Shown piece after piece: positions 52,268 through 62,300 of a DNA stretch of 64,000 nt. The translations under genes and the position numbers were made by a program. The notes below the pieces were generated by a model. It had not been told where the DNA came from. It worked only from the letters and a program-made list of their open reading frames with translations, and made no database searches. The stretch covers positions 1 through 64,000 of the forward strand of contig NZ_JRGL01000092.1 of NCBI RefSeq assembly GCF_000764655.1, read 5' to 3'. How positions within the stretch are numbered: position 1 is the first letter of the stretch; the number at the start of each line of letters is the position of its first letter. The DNA is from Aeromonas aquatica. GTDB taxonomy: Bacteria; Pseudomonadota; Gammaproteobacteria; Enterobacterales; Aeromonadaceae.

Positions 52268-53520
52268 TGTTCCTGCCAATGATGTTCGGCAGCGGGCGCA
52301 AGGGCGGCAACTTCAGTCAGTGGATCAGCAGCATGGCGGGTAAGACGACCAAGGCCGGTGTGCTGGTAACGCCGGAGACTGCCCTGGCGCAAGGGGTAGT
52401 GCGTGCCTGTGTCACCCTGCTGGCCGAGTCCGTGGCGCAGCTCCCCTGTGAGCTCTACCGTCGAGATGATGACCAGCGGCTGCGTGCAACTGACCACCCG
52501 CTGTACGACCTCATCCACAACCAGCCTAACCAGAAAGACACAGCGTTTGAATTCAATGAGCAGCGCATGGGTCACCTGGGCCTGCGTGGTAACAGTTACA
52601 GCTTGATCGACCGGGATGGGCGAGGCTTCATCACAGAGCTCATTCCCATCAACCCGGACAAGGTAGCGGTGCTCAAAGGGCCGGATGGGTTGCCCTATTA
52701 CCAGTTGCTGGATGGCAGCAACCAGATCTTGCCGATGCGGATGGTGCACCACGTCAAGGCGTTCAGTCTTGATGGCTACCTGGGGCTGTCACCGATCCAG
52801 ACCAACCCGGACACCATCGGGCTCGCCATGGCGGTGGATGAGCATGCGGGACGGGTGTTTGCTAACGGCACGACCCTCTCGGGTGTCATCGAGAGCCCGA
52901 AGGATGGCGCCAAGTTCGATACCCAGGCCAAGGTGGATGCGTTCCTCGGCAAGTTTGTAGAGCGCCATTCCGGACTGCGCAACGCCTTTTCGGTCGCATT
53001 ACTGCAGGAGGGGATGCAGTACAAACAGCTCGCCATGAACAACGAGCAGGCGCAGTTGCTGGAGTCCCGCAAGTACGGGGCCAACGAGATCTGCCGTCTC
53101 TACAAGGTACCGCCGCACATGATCGGCGAACTGGAGCGGGCGACCAACAACAACATCGAGCACCAGGGGCTGCAGTTTGTCATCTACACCTTGCTGGCTT
53201 GGGTCAAGCGGATCGAAGGCGCGATGATGCGTGACCTGTTGTTGCCTGCGGAGCGCAAGAACCTTTACATCGAGTTCAACGTCTCCGGGTTGTTACGGGC
53301 AGATCAGAAGTCCCGCTATGAGGCTTATGCCCTCGGTCGCCAATGGGGCTGGATGAGTGTCAACGATATTCGCCGGTTGGAGAACCTGCCGCCGGTAGCA
53401 GGTGGAGATATCTACCTGACTCCGCTCAACATGGTGAGCACCGGCTCACTCCCACCAGGCATCACCAAAGCCAGCACCGAACAACTCAACGAGATCGAGG
53501 CCATCCTATGCCGAAGCTGA
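52267..53520 (+). CDS. HK97-family portal protein
   Basis: A 417-aa protein. VRACVTLLAESVAQLPCELY at the N-terminus and HPLYDLIHNQPNQKDTAFEF mark the HK97 portal family. QLLESRKYGANEICRLYKVP with PPHMIGELERATNNNIEHQG is its most conserved block. It forms the dodecameric DNA entry ring at one head vertex. It overlaps the protease gene by 13 bp. Confidence 0.95.
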   Translation: MFLPMMFGSGRKGGNFSQWISSMAGKTTKAGVLVTPETALAQGVVRACVTLLAESVAQLPCELYRRDDDQRLRATDHPLYDLIHNQPNQKDTAFEFNEQRMGHLGLRGNSYSLIDRDGRGFITELIPINPDKVAVLKGPDGLPYYQLLDGSNQILPMRMVHHVKAFSLDGYLGLSPIQTNPDTIGLAMAVDEHAGRVFANGTTLSGVIESPKDGAKFDTQAKVDAFLGKFVERHSGLRNAFSVALLQEGMQYKQLAMNNEQAQLLESRKYGANEICRLYKVPPHMIGELERATNNNIEHQGLQFVIYTLLAWVKRIEGAMMRDLLLPAERKNLYIEFNVSGLLRADQKSRYEAYALGRQWGWMSVNDIRRLENLPPVAGGDIYLTPLNMVSTGSLPPGITKASTEQLNEIEAILCRS

Positions 53521-54443
53521 TCAATTATCCCCATCTGGCCAGCATGGCGTTTGGCCAACCACTCTATGCCACCCAGGATGTACTGGCTGGGGTGAAGAGC
53601 TTGCTGCTACCACGCATGCTGGGCAACCAGCGAGACATCATGGCTGCCGATGAATTGCCGGACGGGTTCGAGCCTGCTCCGCTGGAGGCCAAGGGCGAGT
53701 TCAAGAACCGGATCGGCGGGCTGGCAGTCATCCCTGTGCACGGCATCCTGATGGCGCGGCGTGGTCACATCGATGCTACCTGCACCGAGCTGACCAGCTA
53801 CGAGTGGGTGAGGATGCAGATCGCCACTGCGCTGGCCGACGAACGGGTCAAGGAGATCGTGCTCGACATCAACTCCGGCGGTGGCATGGCGGTGGGCTGC
53901 AAGGAGTTGGCGGAATACATCTATTCCAAGCGCAGCGTCAAACCGATCACCGCCCTGGTCAACTTTGCCGCCTACTCGGCCGCTTACTTCATCGCATCCG
54001 CTTGCACCAGGGTGGTGGTGAGCGAGACCGGCGGCTGCGGCTCGGTGGGCGTCATCATGGAGCACATGGAGGTGAGCAAGTGGGAGCAGGAGGTGGGTCT
54101 AACCTTCACCACCTTCTACCGCGGCGAGCGCAAGAAGGACGGCTCCCCTCACGAACCCCTATCCGAGGGGGCGATGGCTTCCATCAACCACCGGATGGAT
54201 CAGGCCTACGAGCTGTTCGTGAACTCCGTCGCTCGCTATCGCGACCTTCCCATCGAGCAGGTGAAGGCCACCGAAGCAGCCCTCTTTAGCGGCAGTGAAG
54301 CCGTGGCCAATGGCATGGCTGACGAGCTGGCCAATCCCCAGGATTATCTCAACGCCCTTGCCGCCAGCGTGGCCAATCAGGGCAAACCTCAACAGTCCGT
54401 CGGCTTTCGGGCCAAGGCCATCGAATTGCAGAACCAGCTCTAG
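53508..54443 (+). CDS. Head maturation protease (S49/ClpP-like)
   Basis: A 311-aa protein. IPVHGILMARRGHIDATCTE, then IVLDINSGGGMAVGCKELAE and the nucleophile region LVNFAAYSAAYFIASACTRV (Ser in AYSAA) identify a SppA/S49-type protease. It processes capsid and scaffold during prohead maturation. The start at 53508 overlaps the portal gene. A Lys in the SppA position is not certain by eye. A terminator hairpin follows. Confidence 0.9.
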   Translation: MPKLINYPHLASMAFGQPLYATQDVLAGVKSLLLPRMLGNQRDIMAADELPDGFEPAPLEAKGEFKNRIGGLAVIPVHGILMARRGHIDATCTELTSYEWVRMQIATALADERVKEIVLDINSGGGMAVGCKELAEYIYSKRSVKPITALVNFAAYSAAYFIASACTRVVVSETGGCGSVGVIMEHMEVSKWEQEVGLTFTTFYRGERKKDGSPHEPLSEGAMASINHRMDQAYELFVNSVARYRDLPIEQVKATEAALFSGSEAVANGMADELANPQDYLNALAASVANQGKPQQSVGFRAKAIELQNQL

Positions 54444-54468
54444 CCCTGCGGCGGAGCCCATCCCAATA

Positions 54469-54491
54469 AGCCCCATCAGGGGCTTTTTTTA
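54469..54491 (+). terminator. Hairpin between protease and capsid genes
   Basis: AGCCCC-ATCA-GGGGCT followed by seven T. In a late operon under Q this is probably read through and may tune expression or mark an mRNA end. Confidence 0.75.
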
Positions 54492-54511
54492 TACCCAAAG
54501 GAAACCACTCG

Positions 54512-55801
54512 ATGAAAACTATCGAAACCCTCCGCCGCGAGCGTGGCGAAATCGTCGCCCAGATTACCGCCCTGGCTGACATTGAGAAGCAGGGCGGGGC
54601 TCTGAGTGCAGAGCAGTTGTCCGAATTCACTTCACTCGAGAGCAAAGTCGCGGAAATCAGTGCCCAGATCACCCGTCTGGAAACTGCAGAGCGGCTGGCT
54701 GCTCAACAAGCGGTACCGGTAGCTGCCTCTGTCGCAGTCATTGGTGCCTCGGCCATCCACGTTAAGGCCGAGCTTAAGCAGTACCCTGGTGCTGGCATGG
54801 CTCGCCTCGCCATGGCCGTTGCCGCTGGCAAGGGGGATATGAAGTTGGCCGAGCAATTCGCCGCCAAAGAGATCGGCGATGCCGGGATCGCCATGGTGAT
54901 CGGCACCGCGGCCGGCTCCGGTGGCGCACTCATCCCCGAGAACCTGCACTCCGAGCTGATCGAGCTGCTGCGCCCGCGCACCATCGTGCGCAAGCTCGGC
55001 GCTCGCCCGGTGCCGCTGCCCAACGGCAACCTCTCTATGCCGCGCATGTCCGGCGGCGCGACCTCCAGCTACGTAGGGGAAGGGATTGATGCCAAGGCCA
55101 CCGGCGGTAGCTTCGATGATGTGAAGCTCTCGGCCAAGACCATCATCACCCTGGTCCCGATGAGCAATCAGTTGATCGGGAGCGCCGGGTACAACGTGGA
55201 GCAACTGGTGCTGGGTGACATGATCGCGGCCATGGGTAGCCGCGAGGACAAGGCGTTTCTGCGCGACGACGGTTCCAACAACACCCCGACCGGTTTCAAG
55301 AAGGTGGCCACCGATGCGGGCCGCACCATCGCCTGGACTGGCACGGCGGATCTGGCCACCATTGATGCCTACCTCGACTCGCTCATCCTGAAGCTGATGA
55401 GCTCCGACTCCATGATGATCAATCCGGGCTGGGGCATGAGCCCGCGTTCCTGGATGAAGCTGTTCGGTCTGCGCGATGGCAACGGCAACAAGCTCTATCC
55501 GGAGATGGCCCAAGGCCTGCTTAAGGGCTACCCGATTGCCCATACCAACACCATCCCGGTGAACCTCGGCGCGGGTACCAATCAGACCGAGATCTACTTC
55601 GCCGACTGGAACGATGTGGTGATCGGCGAGCAGGACAACATGACCATCGACTTCAGTCGCGAGGCCACCTATGTGGATGCCGCTGGCGAGCTGGTCAGCG
55701 CCTATGCCCGCAACCAATCCCTGATCCGGCTGGTCGGCAACCACGATGTGGGCTTCCGCCATCCTGAAGGGCTGGTACTGGGGACCGCCGTTACCTGGTA
55801 A
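54512..55801 (+). CDS. HK97-family major capsid protein
   Basis: A 429-aa protein. An N-terminal coiled-coil delta domain (about 1-70, IETLRRERGEIVAQITALAD) acts as scaffold and is removed by the protease. The HK97 fold follows, with GSGGALIPENLHSELIELLR, VRKLGARPVPLPNGNLSMPR and FLRDDGSNNTPTGFKKVA as marks. It builds the icosahedral shell. AAAGGAAA precedes the ATG. The length is typical. Confidence 0.95.
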   Translation: MKTIETLRRERGEIVAQITALADIEKQGGALSAEQLSEFTSLESKVAEISAQITRLETAERLAAQQAVPVAASVAVIGASAIHVKAELKQYPGAGMARLAMAVAAGKGDMKLAEQFAAKEIGDAGIAMVIGTAAGSGGALIPENLHSELIELLRPRTIVRKLGARPVPLPNGNLSMPRMSGGATSSYVGEGIDAKATGGSFDDVKLSAKTIITLVPMSNQLIGSAGYNVEQLVLGDMIAAMGSREDKAFLRDDGSNNTPTGFKKVATDAGRTIAWTGTADLATIDAYLDSLILKLMSSDSMMINPGWGMSPRSWMKLFGLRDGNGNKLYPEMAQGLLKGYPIAHTNTIPVNLGAGTNQTEIYFADWNDVVIGEQDNMTIDFSREATYVDAAGELVSAYARNQSLIRLVGNHDVGFRHPEGLVLGTAVTW

Positions 55802-55867
55802 ACCCTGCCATGGGGCTACTTCGTGGCCCCTTCCATTTCACTATCAAGACCGTTCAGGAGAGCCATC

Positions 55868-56041
55868 ATGGCCAAACCAGACAAGGCGGGGAGCGATCCC
55901 GTCGTGACGCTTATCAAGGTCATCCGCCCCTTCAAGAACTACAGCCCCGGCGATATCACCGGATTTGATGCAGCCAAGGCACAGGCCTTGATCGACGGTG
56001 GCGTGGCAGAGGCCTACACCGCAGCCGAGGGTGAGGAGTAA
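55868..56041 (+). CDS. Small head-region protein, 57 aa
   Basis: MAKPDKAGSDPVVTLIKVIR, then FKNYSPGDITGFDAAKAQAL and an acidic end (AAEGEE). The Pro-Gly-Asp motif with AxALIDGGVAE is seen in small capsid-adjacent proteins of HK97-type phages. It may be a decoration or connector accessory. AGGAGAG lies before the ATG, which is preferred over the in-frame ATG at 55823. Confidence 0.7.
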   Translation: MAKPDKAGSDPVVTLIKVIRPFKNYSPGDITGFDAAKAQALIDGGVAEAYTAAEGEE

Positions 56042-56043
56042 GC

Positions 56044-56355
56044 ATGTTGCTGATCACCGTGGCAGAGGCCAAGGCGCAGTGCCGTATTGAACCGGAGATG
56101 ACCGACGAAGATGCGCTGCTGACCGGTTTGATTGAAGCGGCGATCAGCCACATCCAGTCCGACATCAACAAGCCGCTGGTGGCGACAGGGGAGGAGGGGC
56201 AGCCTCTCACCCCAGCGCTCAAGCTGGCGGCCTTGCTGCTGATCGGCCATTGGTACACCAACCGGGAGGCCGTGGTGACGGGCACCATCGCAACGACTCT
56301 GCCGCTGGCGTATGACTCACTGATCCATCCCTATCGTGACATCGTGGTGGGCTAG
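56044..56355 (+). CDS. Head-tail connector protein (gp6-like)
   Basis: A 103-aa all-helical protein: LLITVAEAKAQCRIEPEMTD, DEDALLTGLIEAAISHIQSD, and a hydrophobic helix KLAALLLIGHWYTNREAVV. This is the HK97 gp6-like connector pattern. It forms a ring under the portal. It lies 2 bp after the 57-aa gene and 8 bp before the adaptor gene. Confidence 0.88.
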   Translation: MLLITVAEAKAQCRIEPEMTDEDALLTGLIEAAISHIQSDINKPLVATGEEGQPLTPALKLAALLLIGHWYTNREAVVTGTIATTLPLAYDSLIHPYRDIVVG

Positions 56356-56363
56356 GGGGATGC

Positions 56364-56903
56364 ATGCTTAAAAGTGGCGAACTCGACACCCGGCTGACGC
56401 GCTTTGGCGCCGCAACCGGCACCCCCCCAGAATGGCCGCTGCTTGGCAAACTGTGGGCGAAGATCATTGATCCGAAGGCGGCAGGGCGCGAGGCCCAAGC
56501 CAGTATCTATGCGACCGGCTCGACCCTAATCACGGTGCGGGTTCGGGGCGATATCCTGCCCGGGCAGTTGCTGAAGGGGAATGCCTGCTGGTACTTGATC
56601 GAAGACACCGCCAGCGAGCCTGGCGCCTTGCAGATCTCCGCCCGCAAACTCTCCGGTGAGCCAGCGACCTACACCCCGAAGCAGGGCGAACCTTATCCGG
56701 TCACCGCCTTCTTGGCGGCTGAGAACGTGATGGTGGGGGCCCGCAGCGAACCGCGACACCAGATAGACCTGATCCTGCCTGAGCTCGTCCCCCCCTTTGC
56801 ACGCCAGGGTGACCAGGTCACCTTACGTGGCCGGCAATACCGTATCGATGGGCTGATTGAGGGCAGTGACAACGGCACCACGCTGCGAGTGATGGTGGTC
56901 TGA
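56364..56903 (+). CDS. Head-tail adaptor with a second related domain
   Basis: A 179-aa protein, longer than the usual about 110-aa head-closure (SPP1 gp16/HK97-type) protein. Residues 1-90 fit a first beta-barrel (LDTRLTRFGAATGT ... ILPGQLLKGNACWYLIED). Residues 110-179 look like a second copy (GARSEPRHQIDLIL ... RQGDQVTLRGRQYRIDGLIE). Both end with a motif for a short bound strand. It may combine two connector functions in one chain. It ends on the first base of the next gene. Confidence 0.7.
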   Translation: MLKSGELDTRLTRFGAATGTPPEWPLLGKLWAKIIDPKAAGREAQASIYATGSTLITVRVRGDILPGQLLKGNACWYLIEDTASEPGALQISARKLSGEPATYTPKQGEPYPVTAFLAAENVMVGARSEPRHQIDLILPELVPPFARQGDQVTLRGRQYRIDGLIEGSDNGTTLRVMVV

Positions 56904-57460
56904 TGCCGGGCGGACTTAGCCGCAAGCGCAGGGCCAGGGCGATCAACGTCACCGGCCTGAGCGATAGCGTCGATGCATTCAAGGCGCTCCCTGCCACGAT
57001 CCGCAAGCAGCTGGTGGCCGTGGTCAATGAAGTGGCCGCCAACACCCGGAGTGACATCGTGAACCGGATCGCCGCCGATGGGTTCAATACGGCCTCGGTC
57101 AGGGCGCGGATACGGCTCGACAAGGCGAACGCCAGCAACGACGTTGCCACCATCAGCCTGGACCTGAAGAAGATCCCGTTCAGCCGAGTCAAATTTGCCA
57201 GCCAGCGTACCGATGGCACCGGTACCCGGGCCAGCGTCTGGGTGCTGCGGGGCGGCAAGCGTGTGCAGGTCTACGGTTTTATCAACCCTTACGGCAAGAA
57301 GCGCCGCCCGATGATCCGCTATGCGAAAGCCGGTAAGCCTCGGCTGGTGATGGCGGGTGGTGTGGGCCTGCGGGGCTGGTGGAACGACATCATCACAGAG
57401 CAGTTTCTCGACGAGCTGCAAGCCAACCTTGCCAGCACCTTCAGCAGGAGAGTGACATGA
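56903..57460 (+). CDS. Neck/tail-completion protein (HK97 gp10/lambda Z-like)
   Basis: A 185-aa protein with VTGLSDSVDAFKALPATIRK, then LVAVVNEVAANTRSDIVNRI and a basic beta-rich C-terminus ending in a helix (FLDELQANLASTFSRRVT). The pattern and position between adaptor and tail terminator fit gp10/Z-type proteins that complete the tail-to-head joint. It overlaps the tail terminator gene by 4 bp. Confidence 0.75.
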   Translation: MPGGLSRKRRARAINVTGLSDSVDAFKALPATIRKQLVAVVNEVAANTRSDIVNRIAADGFNTASVRARIRLDKANASNDVATISLDLKKIPFSRVKFASQRTDGTGTRASVWVLRGGKRVQVYGFINPYGKKRRPMIRYAKAGKPRLVMAGGVGLRGWWNDIITEQFLDELQANLASTFSRRVT

Positions 57461-57879
57461 CCGAAGCGACCGTCATCATCGATGCGTTGCTGGCCAAGTT
57501 GCGCAGTGTGCCAGCACTGTCTCCAGAAGACAGGGTGTGCGACAGCGACCCGCAGATCGACCAGCATACCCCACTGCCGCTGGCCCATTTTCGGGAGCTG
57601 ACCGAGGTCAAACCGGAGCGGCGGGGGCGGGAGTGGAAGCGCACCCGCAACATTCAGGTGGACCTCTACCAGCCCGCGAGTGACGGGCGGCCAGGGCGTG
57701 ACCGGTTGCTGTCAGAGGTGCTGGCGGCGCTGGTGCCCTCGACGGCGGGGATCCCCCTGCCGGGCACGACGTTGCTCACTATCTCGGTGGGCACCATCAA
57801 TCTGGAACCCGAAGAAATCGGCAGCGACACCTTGCTGACCTCCATCCAATTTAGCCTCACCTATACCGCCAGCCTCTAG
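57457..57879 (+). CDS. Tail terminator protein (lambda U-like)
   Basis: A 140-aa protein: TEATVIIDALLAKLRSVPAL, then HFRELTEVKPERRGREWKRT and RNIQVDLYQPASDGRPGRDR, with a C-terminal IQFSLTYTASL. The hydrophobic strand pattern and the place before the tube gene fit the U-type terminator that caps the tail tube. The start at 57457 overlaps the previous stop (ATGA). Confidence 0.78.
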   Translation: MTEATVIIDALLAKLRSVPALSPEDRVCDSDPQIDQHTPLPLAHFRELTEVKPERRGREWKRTRNIQVDLYQPASDGRPGRDRLLSEVLAALVPSTAGIPLPGTTLLTISVGTINLEPEEIGSDTLLTSIQFSLTYTASL

Positions 57880-57918
57880 GTTGGCACCACCATCTGGATA
57901 CCATAGGAGCATCCAAGC

Positions 57919-58668
57919 ATGTCATTTACCGACAAAGGCCTGCTGCTGGCCGGTGATGTCTACATCGCCGAAATCAACAACGGCGTGAAAGGGCCCCTGA
58001 TTGGCCCCATCAACGTCAACGAGATCACCGTCACCCCGCCGACCACCGAGGAGAAGTCGCGCATCTCCAAGAAGCGCAGTACCTTCGGACAGGCGCTGGA
58101 CTCGGTCCAACTGCCGAAAGACCCGGCCAAGCTCTCCCTGAAATGGGACTCCATGACCAAACAGCTGCTGGCCGATGCCATCGCCGGCAAGCAGGTGGCT
58201 TTCACCCAGGCCGAGACTCCGGTGGTGGATGAGCTGGTAACTCTCAGCAAGCTGGGTTGGGTCGAGCTTGCCACTGCTTTTATCAAGCCGGGCACCATTA
58301 CCGTAAAACTCAGTGCTGGCAGTACCGCGCTGGTACTCGACACCGATTACCAGGTAAACGGCAACATGATCATGGCCATCAGCGATCAGGCTGCTGCGGC
58401 CTGCAAGGTCAGCTACACCAAGGCGGCCGTGACCGGCACAACCTACACCGGCACCACCGAGACCCTCAAGCCACGCTACTTCCTGATCGACGGCGAGAAC
58501 CTGGCCAACCCCGGCCAGCGGGTGCGCGTCACCATCGACCAGGCCATGCTGGCCGCCCAGGGCGCACTGGCGCTGATGAGTGGCGAGTTTATGGAAGGGG
58601 AGCTGGAGGGGTCGCTGGTGACCCAGCCCGGCAAGTCCGAGCCATACCGGATGGAAATCCTCAACTGA
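57919..58668 (+). CDS. Major tail tube protein
   Basis: A 249-aa protein. The N-terminal GDVYIAEINNGVKGPLIGPI, then ISKKRSTFGQALDSVQLPKD and LSLKWDSMTKQLLADAIAGK are typical of siphovirus tube proteins. It has a C-terminal RVRVTIDQAMLAAQGALALM. It polymerises into the tail tube. Its stop lies immediately before the terminator of an inverted HNH gene. Confidence 0.85.
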   Translation: MSFTDKGLLLAGDVYIAEINNGVKGPLIGPINVNEITVTPPTTEEKSRISKKRSTFGQALDSVQLPKDPAKLSLKWDSMTKQLLADAIAGKQVAFTQAETPVVDELVTLSKLGWVELATAFIKPGTITVKLSAGSTALVLDTDYQVNGNMIMAISDQAAAACKVSYTKAAVTGTTYTGTTETLKPRYFLIDGENLANPGQRVRVTIDQAMLAAQGALALMSGEFMEGELEGSLVTQPGKSEPYRMEILN

Positions 58669-58695
58669 AAAAAGATGGCATCAATAGATGCCATC
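58668..58695 (-). terminator. Terminator of the inverted HNH gene
   Basis: GATGGCATC-N4-GATGCCATC (9-bp stem), followed on the minus strand by a run of T (58673-58668). It begins 20 bp after the HNH stop. Confidence 0.85.
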
Positions 58696-58714
58696 ACGAT
58701 TCATCAATGAGTTT

Positions 58715-59107
58715 CTACCCTTTTTTCCCCGGTATGATCTTCGAGGGTTGGGCAATTTTTAGGATCTTTGATGTGTGCCACTCTCCCTTTTTGGAGAGAG
58801 AACGAACCTTCCTTTTGTATTCGGGGGCAGTCAAAGGGGACTTCTCTCTATGTCGGGACTGATTGCAAAACTTGCAGGCAGCAACAATATTTTCTGTCGA
58901 ATTGGAGCCTCCTTCGCTCTTAGGATGGAGGTGTTCACCGGTGCATTGGAGCAGGTTTACCTGCTGCTCACTGATACGGTGTCGGTCAGAAAACTGTGCT
59001 GGGTTTGTTTCCCACATCGGCATATTGCAGTAATAGCAACGATGGGCTTGATTGACGGCAGCACGGTGACGCTGCCTTTGAATTGAACTTGCCATATAGG
59101 GCTCCAA
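58715..59107 (-). CDS. Inverted HNH endonuclease
   Basis: A 130-aa protein: RCYYCNMPMW, then LLQCTGEHLHPKSEGGSNST and ENIVAACKFCNQSRH. It has CxxC pairs, the catalytic His in GEHLH and an Asn in TENIV. It is opposite to all late genes, has lower GC, and brings its own terminator. It sits where the G/GT tail chaperones are expected. The most likely reading is a free-standing homing-type HNH that invaded the tail operon. The start could also be Met5. Confidence 0.85.
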   Translation of the reverse strand: MEPYMASSIQRQRHRAAVNQAHRCYYCNMPMWETNPAQFSDRHRISEQQVNLLQCTGEHLHPKSEGGSNSTENIVAACKFCNQSRHREKSPLTAPEYKRKVRSLSKKGEWHTSKILKIAQPSKIIPGKKG

Positions 59108-59391
59108 AAAATGTTTTGAAACCCGGGCGGTAATACAGACAGGCCATAACGGGCTTCAATGTTGAAGTTGAAGTCCCGTCAACCTATGTATAGGAATGCG
59201 GGTACTGGAAGGACATCTCCCCACAGCACTACACCAGCGGCTCAACCGACTGGCACCCCATTCGTTTGAATGTGGCAGGCCAAATATCGTACAAATAAAT
59301 TAATGATGCAATGCGTTACCGTATGCCTTCTTCAAAATAACGACATCTATAAACCCGCTCCGGCGGGTTTTTTCATTTCTGAGGAATCCCC
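59108..59391. other. Disrupted stretch before the tape measure gene
   Basis: 284 bp without an intact gene. It contains the remnant at 59194-59298. The final 20 bp before the tape measure ATG include the ribosome site TGAGGAATCCCC. No tail-chaperone frame is present. Confidence 0.5.
59194..59298 (+). pseudogene. 3' remnant of a broken gene
   Basis: After an in-frame TAG the frame reads GYWKDISPQHYTSGSTDWHP, then IRLNVAGQISYK and a stop. Most third positions are G or C, as in true phage genes here, but no start codon exists. It may be the end of a tail gene cut by the HNH insertion. Its identity is not recognised. Confidence 0.4.
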
Positions 59392-62300
59392 ATGGCCAGC
59401 AACGATACCGATATCCAGCTGCGGATCCGTGCCGCCGTTGAGGGGCTGGCCGAGGTAAGTAAACTCATCACCGAGGTGGGGGCGCTGGGGGGAGAAACAG
59501 AATCCAGCAGCGAGCAGGTTGGCTCCCTTGGCGACGAGCTGCAGCGGCTTGGTGAGCAGAACGCGACCCTGTCCCAGTTTGCCAACCTCAAGCGCAGCAC
59601 TGCCGATCTGGGGGAGGGGCTGGAGGCTGCTCGCACCCGGGCCACCGGCATGGGCAAGGCGTTGGCTGATGCCAAACAACAACTGACTGCCTCCAATGCG
59701 GCTTACGGTGCCAGTCGGCAGGAGACCGAGCGGCTGGCGAGTGCCCATGCCGAAGCCAAGGCCAAGGTGGATCTGCTCCGCCAAGCGAACAGCGAGGCGA
59801 ACAGCGTCACCAAGGAGCAGCGTCAGGCGCTCAAGGATGTGCGTGATCAGGTCCGCCTGCTGGGCGACCAGTACAAAGAGAGCGCGAGCCACACCAATGA
59901 GCTCAAGCGTGGGCTCGACTCGACGGAGAAGGCGCTGCGCCAACAGGCTCGGGAGTTCAATGCCGCTCGCCGTGAAGTGCAATCCCTTGATGGCCAGTAT
60001 CAGCGGCAGAACACCACGCTTAACGGGCTGCGCCGTGCCCTGAGTGAGGCTGGGGTCGATACCCGTAAGCTGGCCAGTGAGCAGAGACGGGTTGAAACGG
60101 CCAGTCAGCAGGCTGGGGCTCAAGTGGCGTACCTGAAGAGCCAGCTTGCCGGACAGGCAGGGCAATTGCGCTCCACTGCCGCCGGCATGGAGGCATACAG
60201 CAAGAAAGCCAAGCAGGCAGAGCAGAACACCGAGCAACTGCATGAAGCAGTTCAGAGCGGTGAGCAAGGATGGGCTGCCCTGGCGGGTAAGATCACCGGT
60301 GTTGCTGCAGCCTATCTCAGCTTTGACCAACTGGTTGCCCGCACTACCGGGATGGTCAGAACGGCTGACGAGATCGAGCGTTTGGGCGTATCGCTCAAGA
60401 GTGTGGAAGGCAGTGCGGCTGGTGGCGAGAAGGCACTGGCCTGGTTGCGGGAGTTCAACGAGAAGACCCCGTTCCAACTCAACGAGATCACCACCGCCTT
60501 TATCAAGGCCAAGAACTTCGGATTGGATCCCTATAACGGGGTGCTGCAGGCAACGGCCAACTACACCGCCAAGACGGCAGGCACTTATCAGGATCTGGAA
60601 GGGATCATCACCGCCCTCGGGCAAGCCTATGTCAAAGGCAAGCTGCAAGCCGAGGAGATGAACCAGCTCAATGAGCGCTCGGTAGCTGCGGCCAAACTGC
60701 TGGCGAAAGCCATGGGCAAGACCACTGACGAGATCATCGCCATGGCCACGGCAGGCAAGCTGGGGCGTAACGAGATCGAGTTGTTGATCAAGGCGATGGG
60801 CGAGGATGCGGCCGGCGCGTCAGAGGAAATGGCGCAGACCTTCGGAGGTATCTGGTCGAACTTCCTGGAGCAGCTGAACCAGGTCGAACTGGCTGTAGCC
60901 GATGCGGGGATATTTGCCTTCATCAAATCCGAGTTGGCAGAGGTCACTGCCCAGATCAAAGCGGCAGCGGCAGATGGCAGTCTGGCTGACTGGGCGCAAG
61001 GCGTGTCGGATGGCATGAAGTCAGGCGCCATCGCCATTCGTGGGATCACCGAAACCCTTGTCGAGATGAGAGACGGGATCGGATTGGTGGTGAAGGTCTG
61101 GGGCACCATGAAGGTGATCCAGTGGAGTTCCCAGCTGCTCGGCTTCGGGCAGGCGATGAAAACAGGGGTTGTACAGCCGACAGCAGAGGCCGGCAAGGAG
61201 CTCGACAAGACGAGCAAAAAAGCGGTCAAGCTGAACGGGGTGCTGGCGGCGCTGACCTTGGGCAATGGTGCGGTTGCCGCTGGTCTTTCCGTACTGGTCT
61301 ATGAGGGGGGCAAGGGGTTGGCCAAGCTGGCCGAAGACGCCGGGGTCTGGGCGGCCAGGATGGGCGAGGCAGGGGAAGTTGAGCAACGGGTGGCCGAGCA
61401 GTCACGCGCCTTCTTTGCCCAGCTGCAGCGCCAGGGGATGACCACCATGGCGCAGTTTGAAGAGTTCAAGAATGTACAGATCCTCACTGCACAGGAGGTG
61501 GTCAACCTCTCGGCCACCGAGCGGGCGGCCTATGAACAACGCCTGCAGGGTCACCGCGAATATCTGACCGGTCAACTGCAGGTACAAAAGGCGCTGGAAG
61601 CCTCCGGCCTCAAAGCCGAGGCCATGCAGTACCAGGCCGATGCGGCGCTGGCCAGCATGCGACAGGGGTTTCTCGATCTGGCGGCTGGAGCGGACTTGGC
61701 CGGTCAGGCCATCGACGCCAAGACCCGCCCGGCGGTGCTTAAGCTGGTGGCCGACTTCGACATGCTCAAAGCCAAAGGAAAGGAGACGACCACCGGGATC
61801 AACGAGATGTTCAAGGGACTGCAAATGGGGGACCCGACCTCCTTGCAGAATATCACCTTGGCACTCGATACCCTGCGCGAACAAGGCAAGGTCACCCAGA
61901 CCGAGATCGACGCAGGACTGCGCAAGAGCCTGCAGGACATGAGCCTGCAGGATCTCGAGGTGTTGAAAGTCCAGTCAATGGCGGCCTTCGACACCATGAA
62001 AAATGGTGCCATCAGCACGGCCCAGATCACCGAGTCGGTATTGTCTGAAAAGCTGCGCCGCCTCGGCGTTGATTATCAGGCGCTCCACACCGGCATTGAT
62101 GCGGTGGGCCGCCAGACAATCGATACCTTCCGCGCGGTCGCTACCGATGTGAATGCCACCTCCCAAGACATTGCCGCCGCCATGAAGGCGGCCGTCAACA
62201 AGGCAGACACGGCGCAAGAGCTGGAGGAGCTACGCCGGATCTGGTTGTCGCTGGGACAGGCCGGGAAAATCTCGGCACAGGAGCAAGGGCGCGGGCTTGG

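Noticed and set aside
54469-54491. A late terminator as evidence for a separate capsid promoter
   Set aside because: No promoter-like sequence is seen between the hairpin and the capsid gene; under Q it is likely to be read through.
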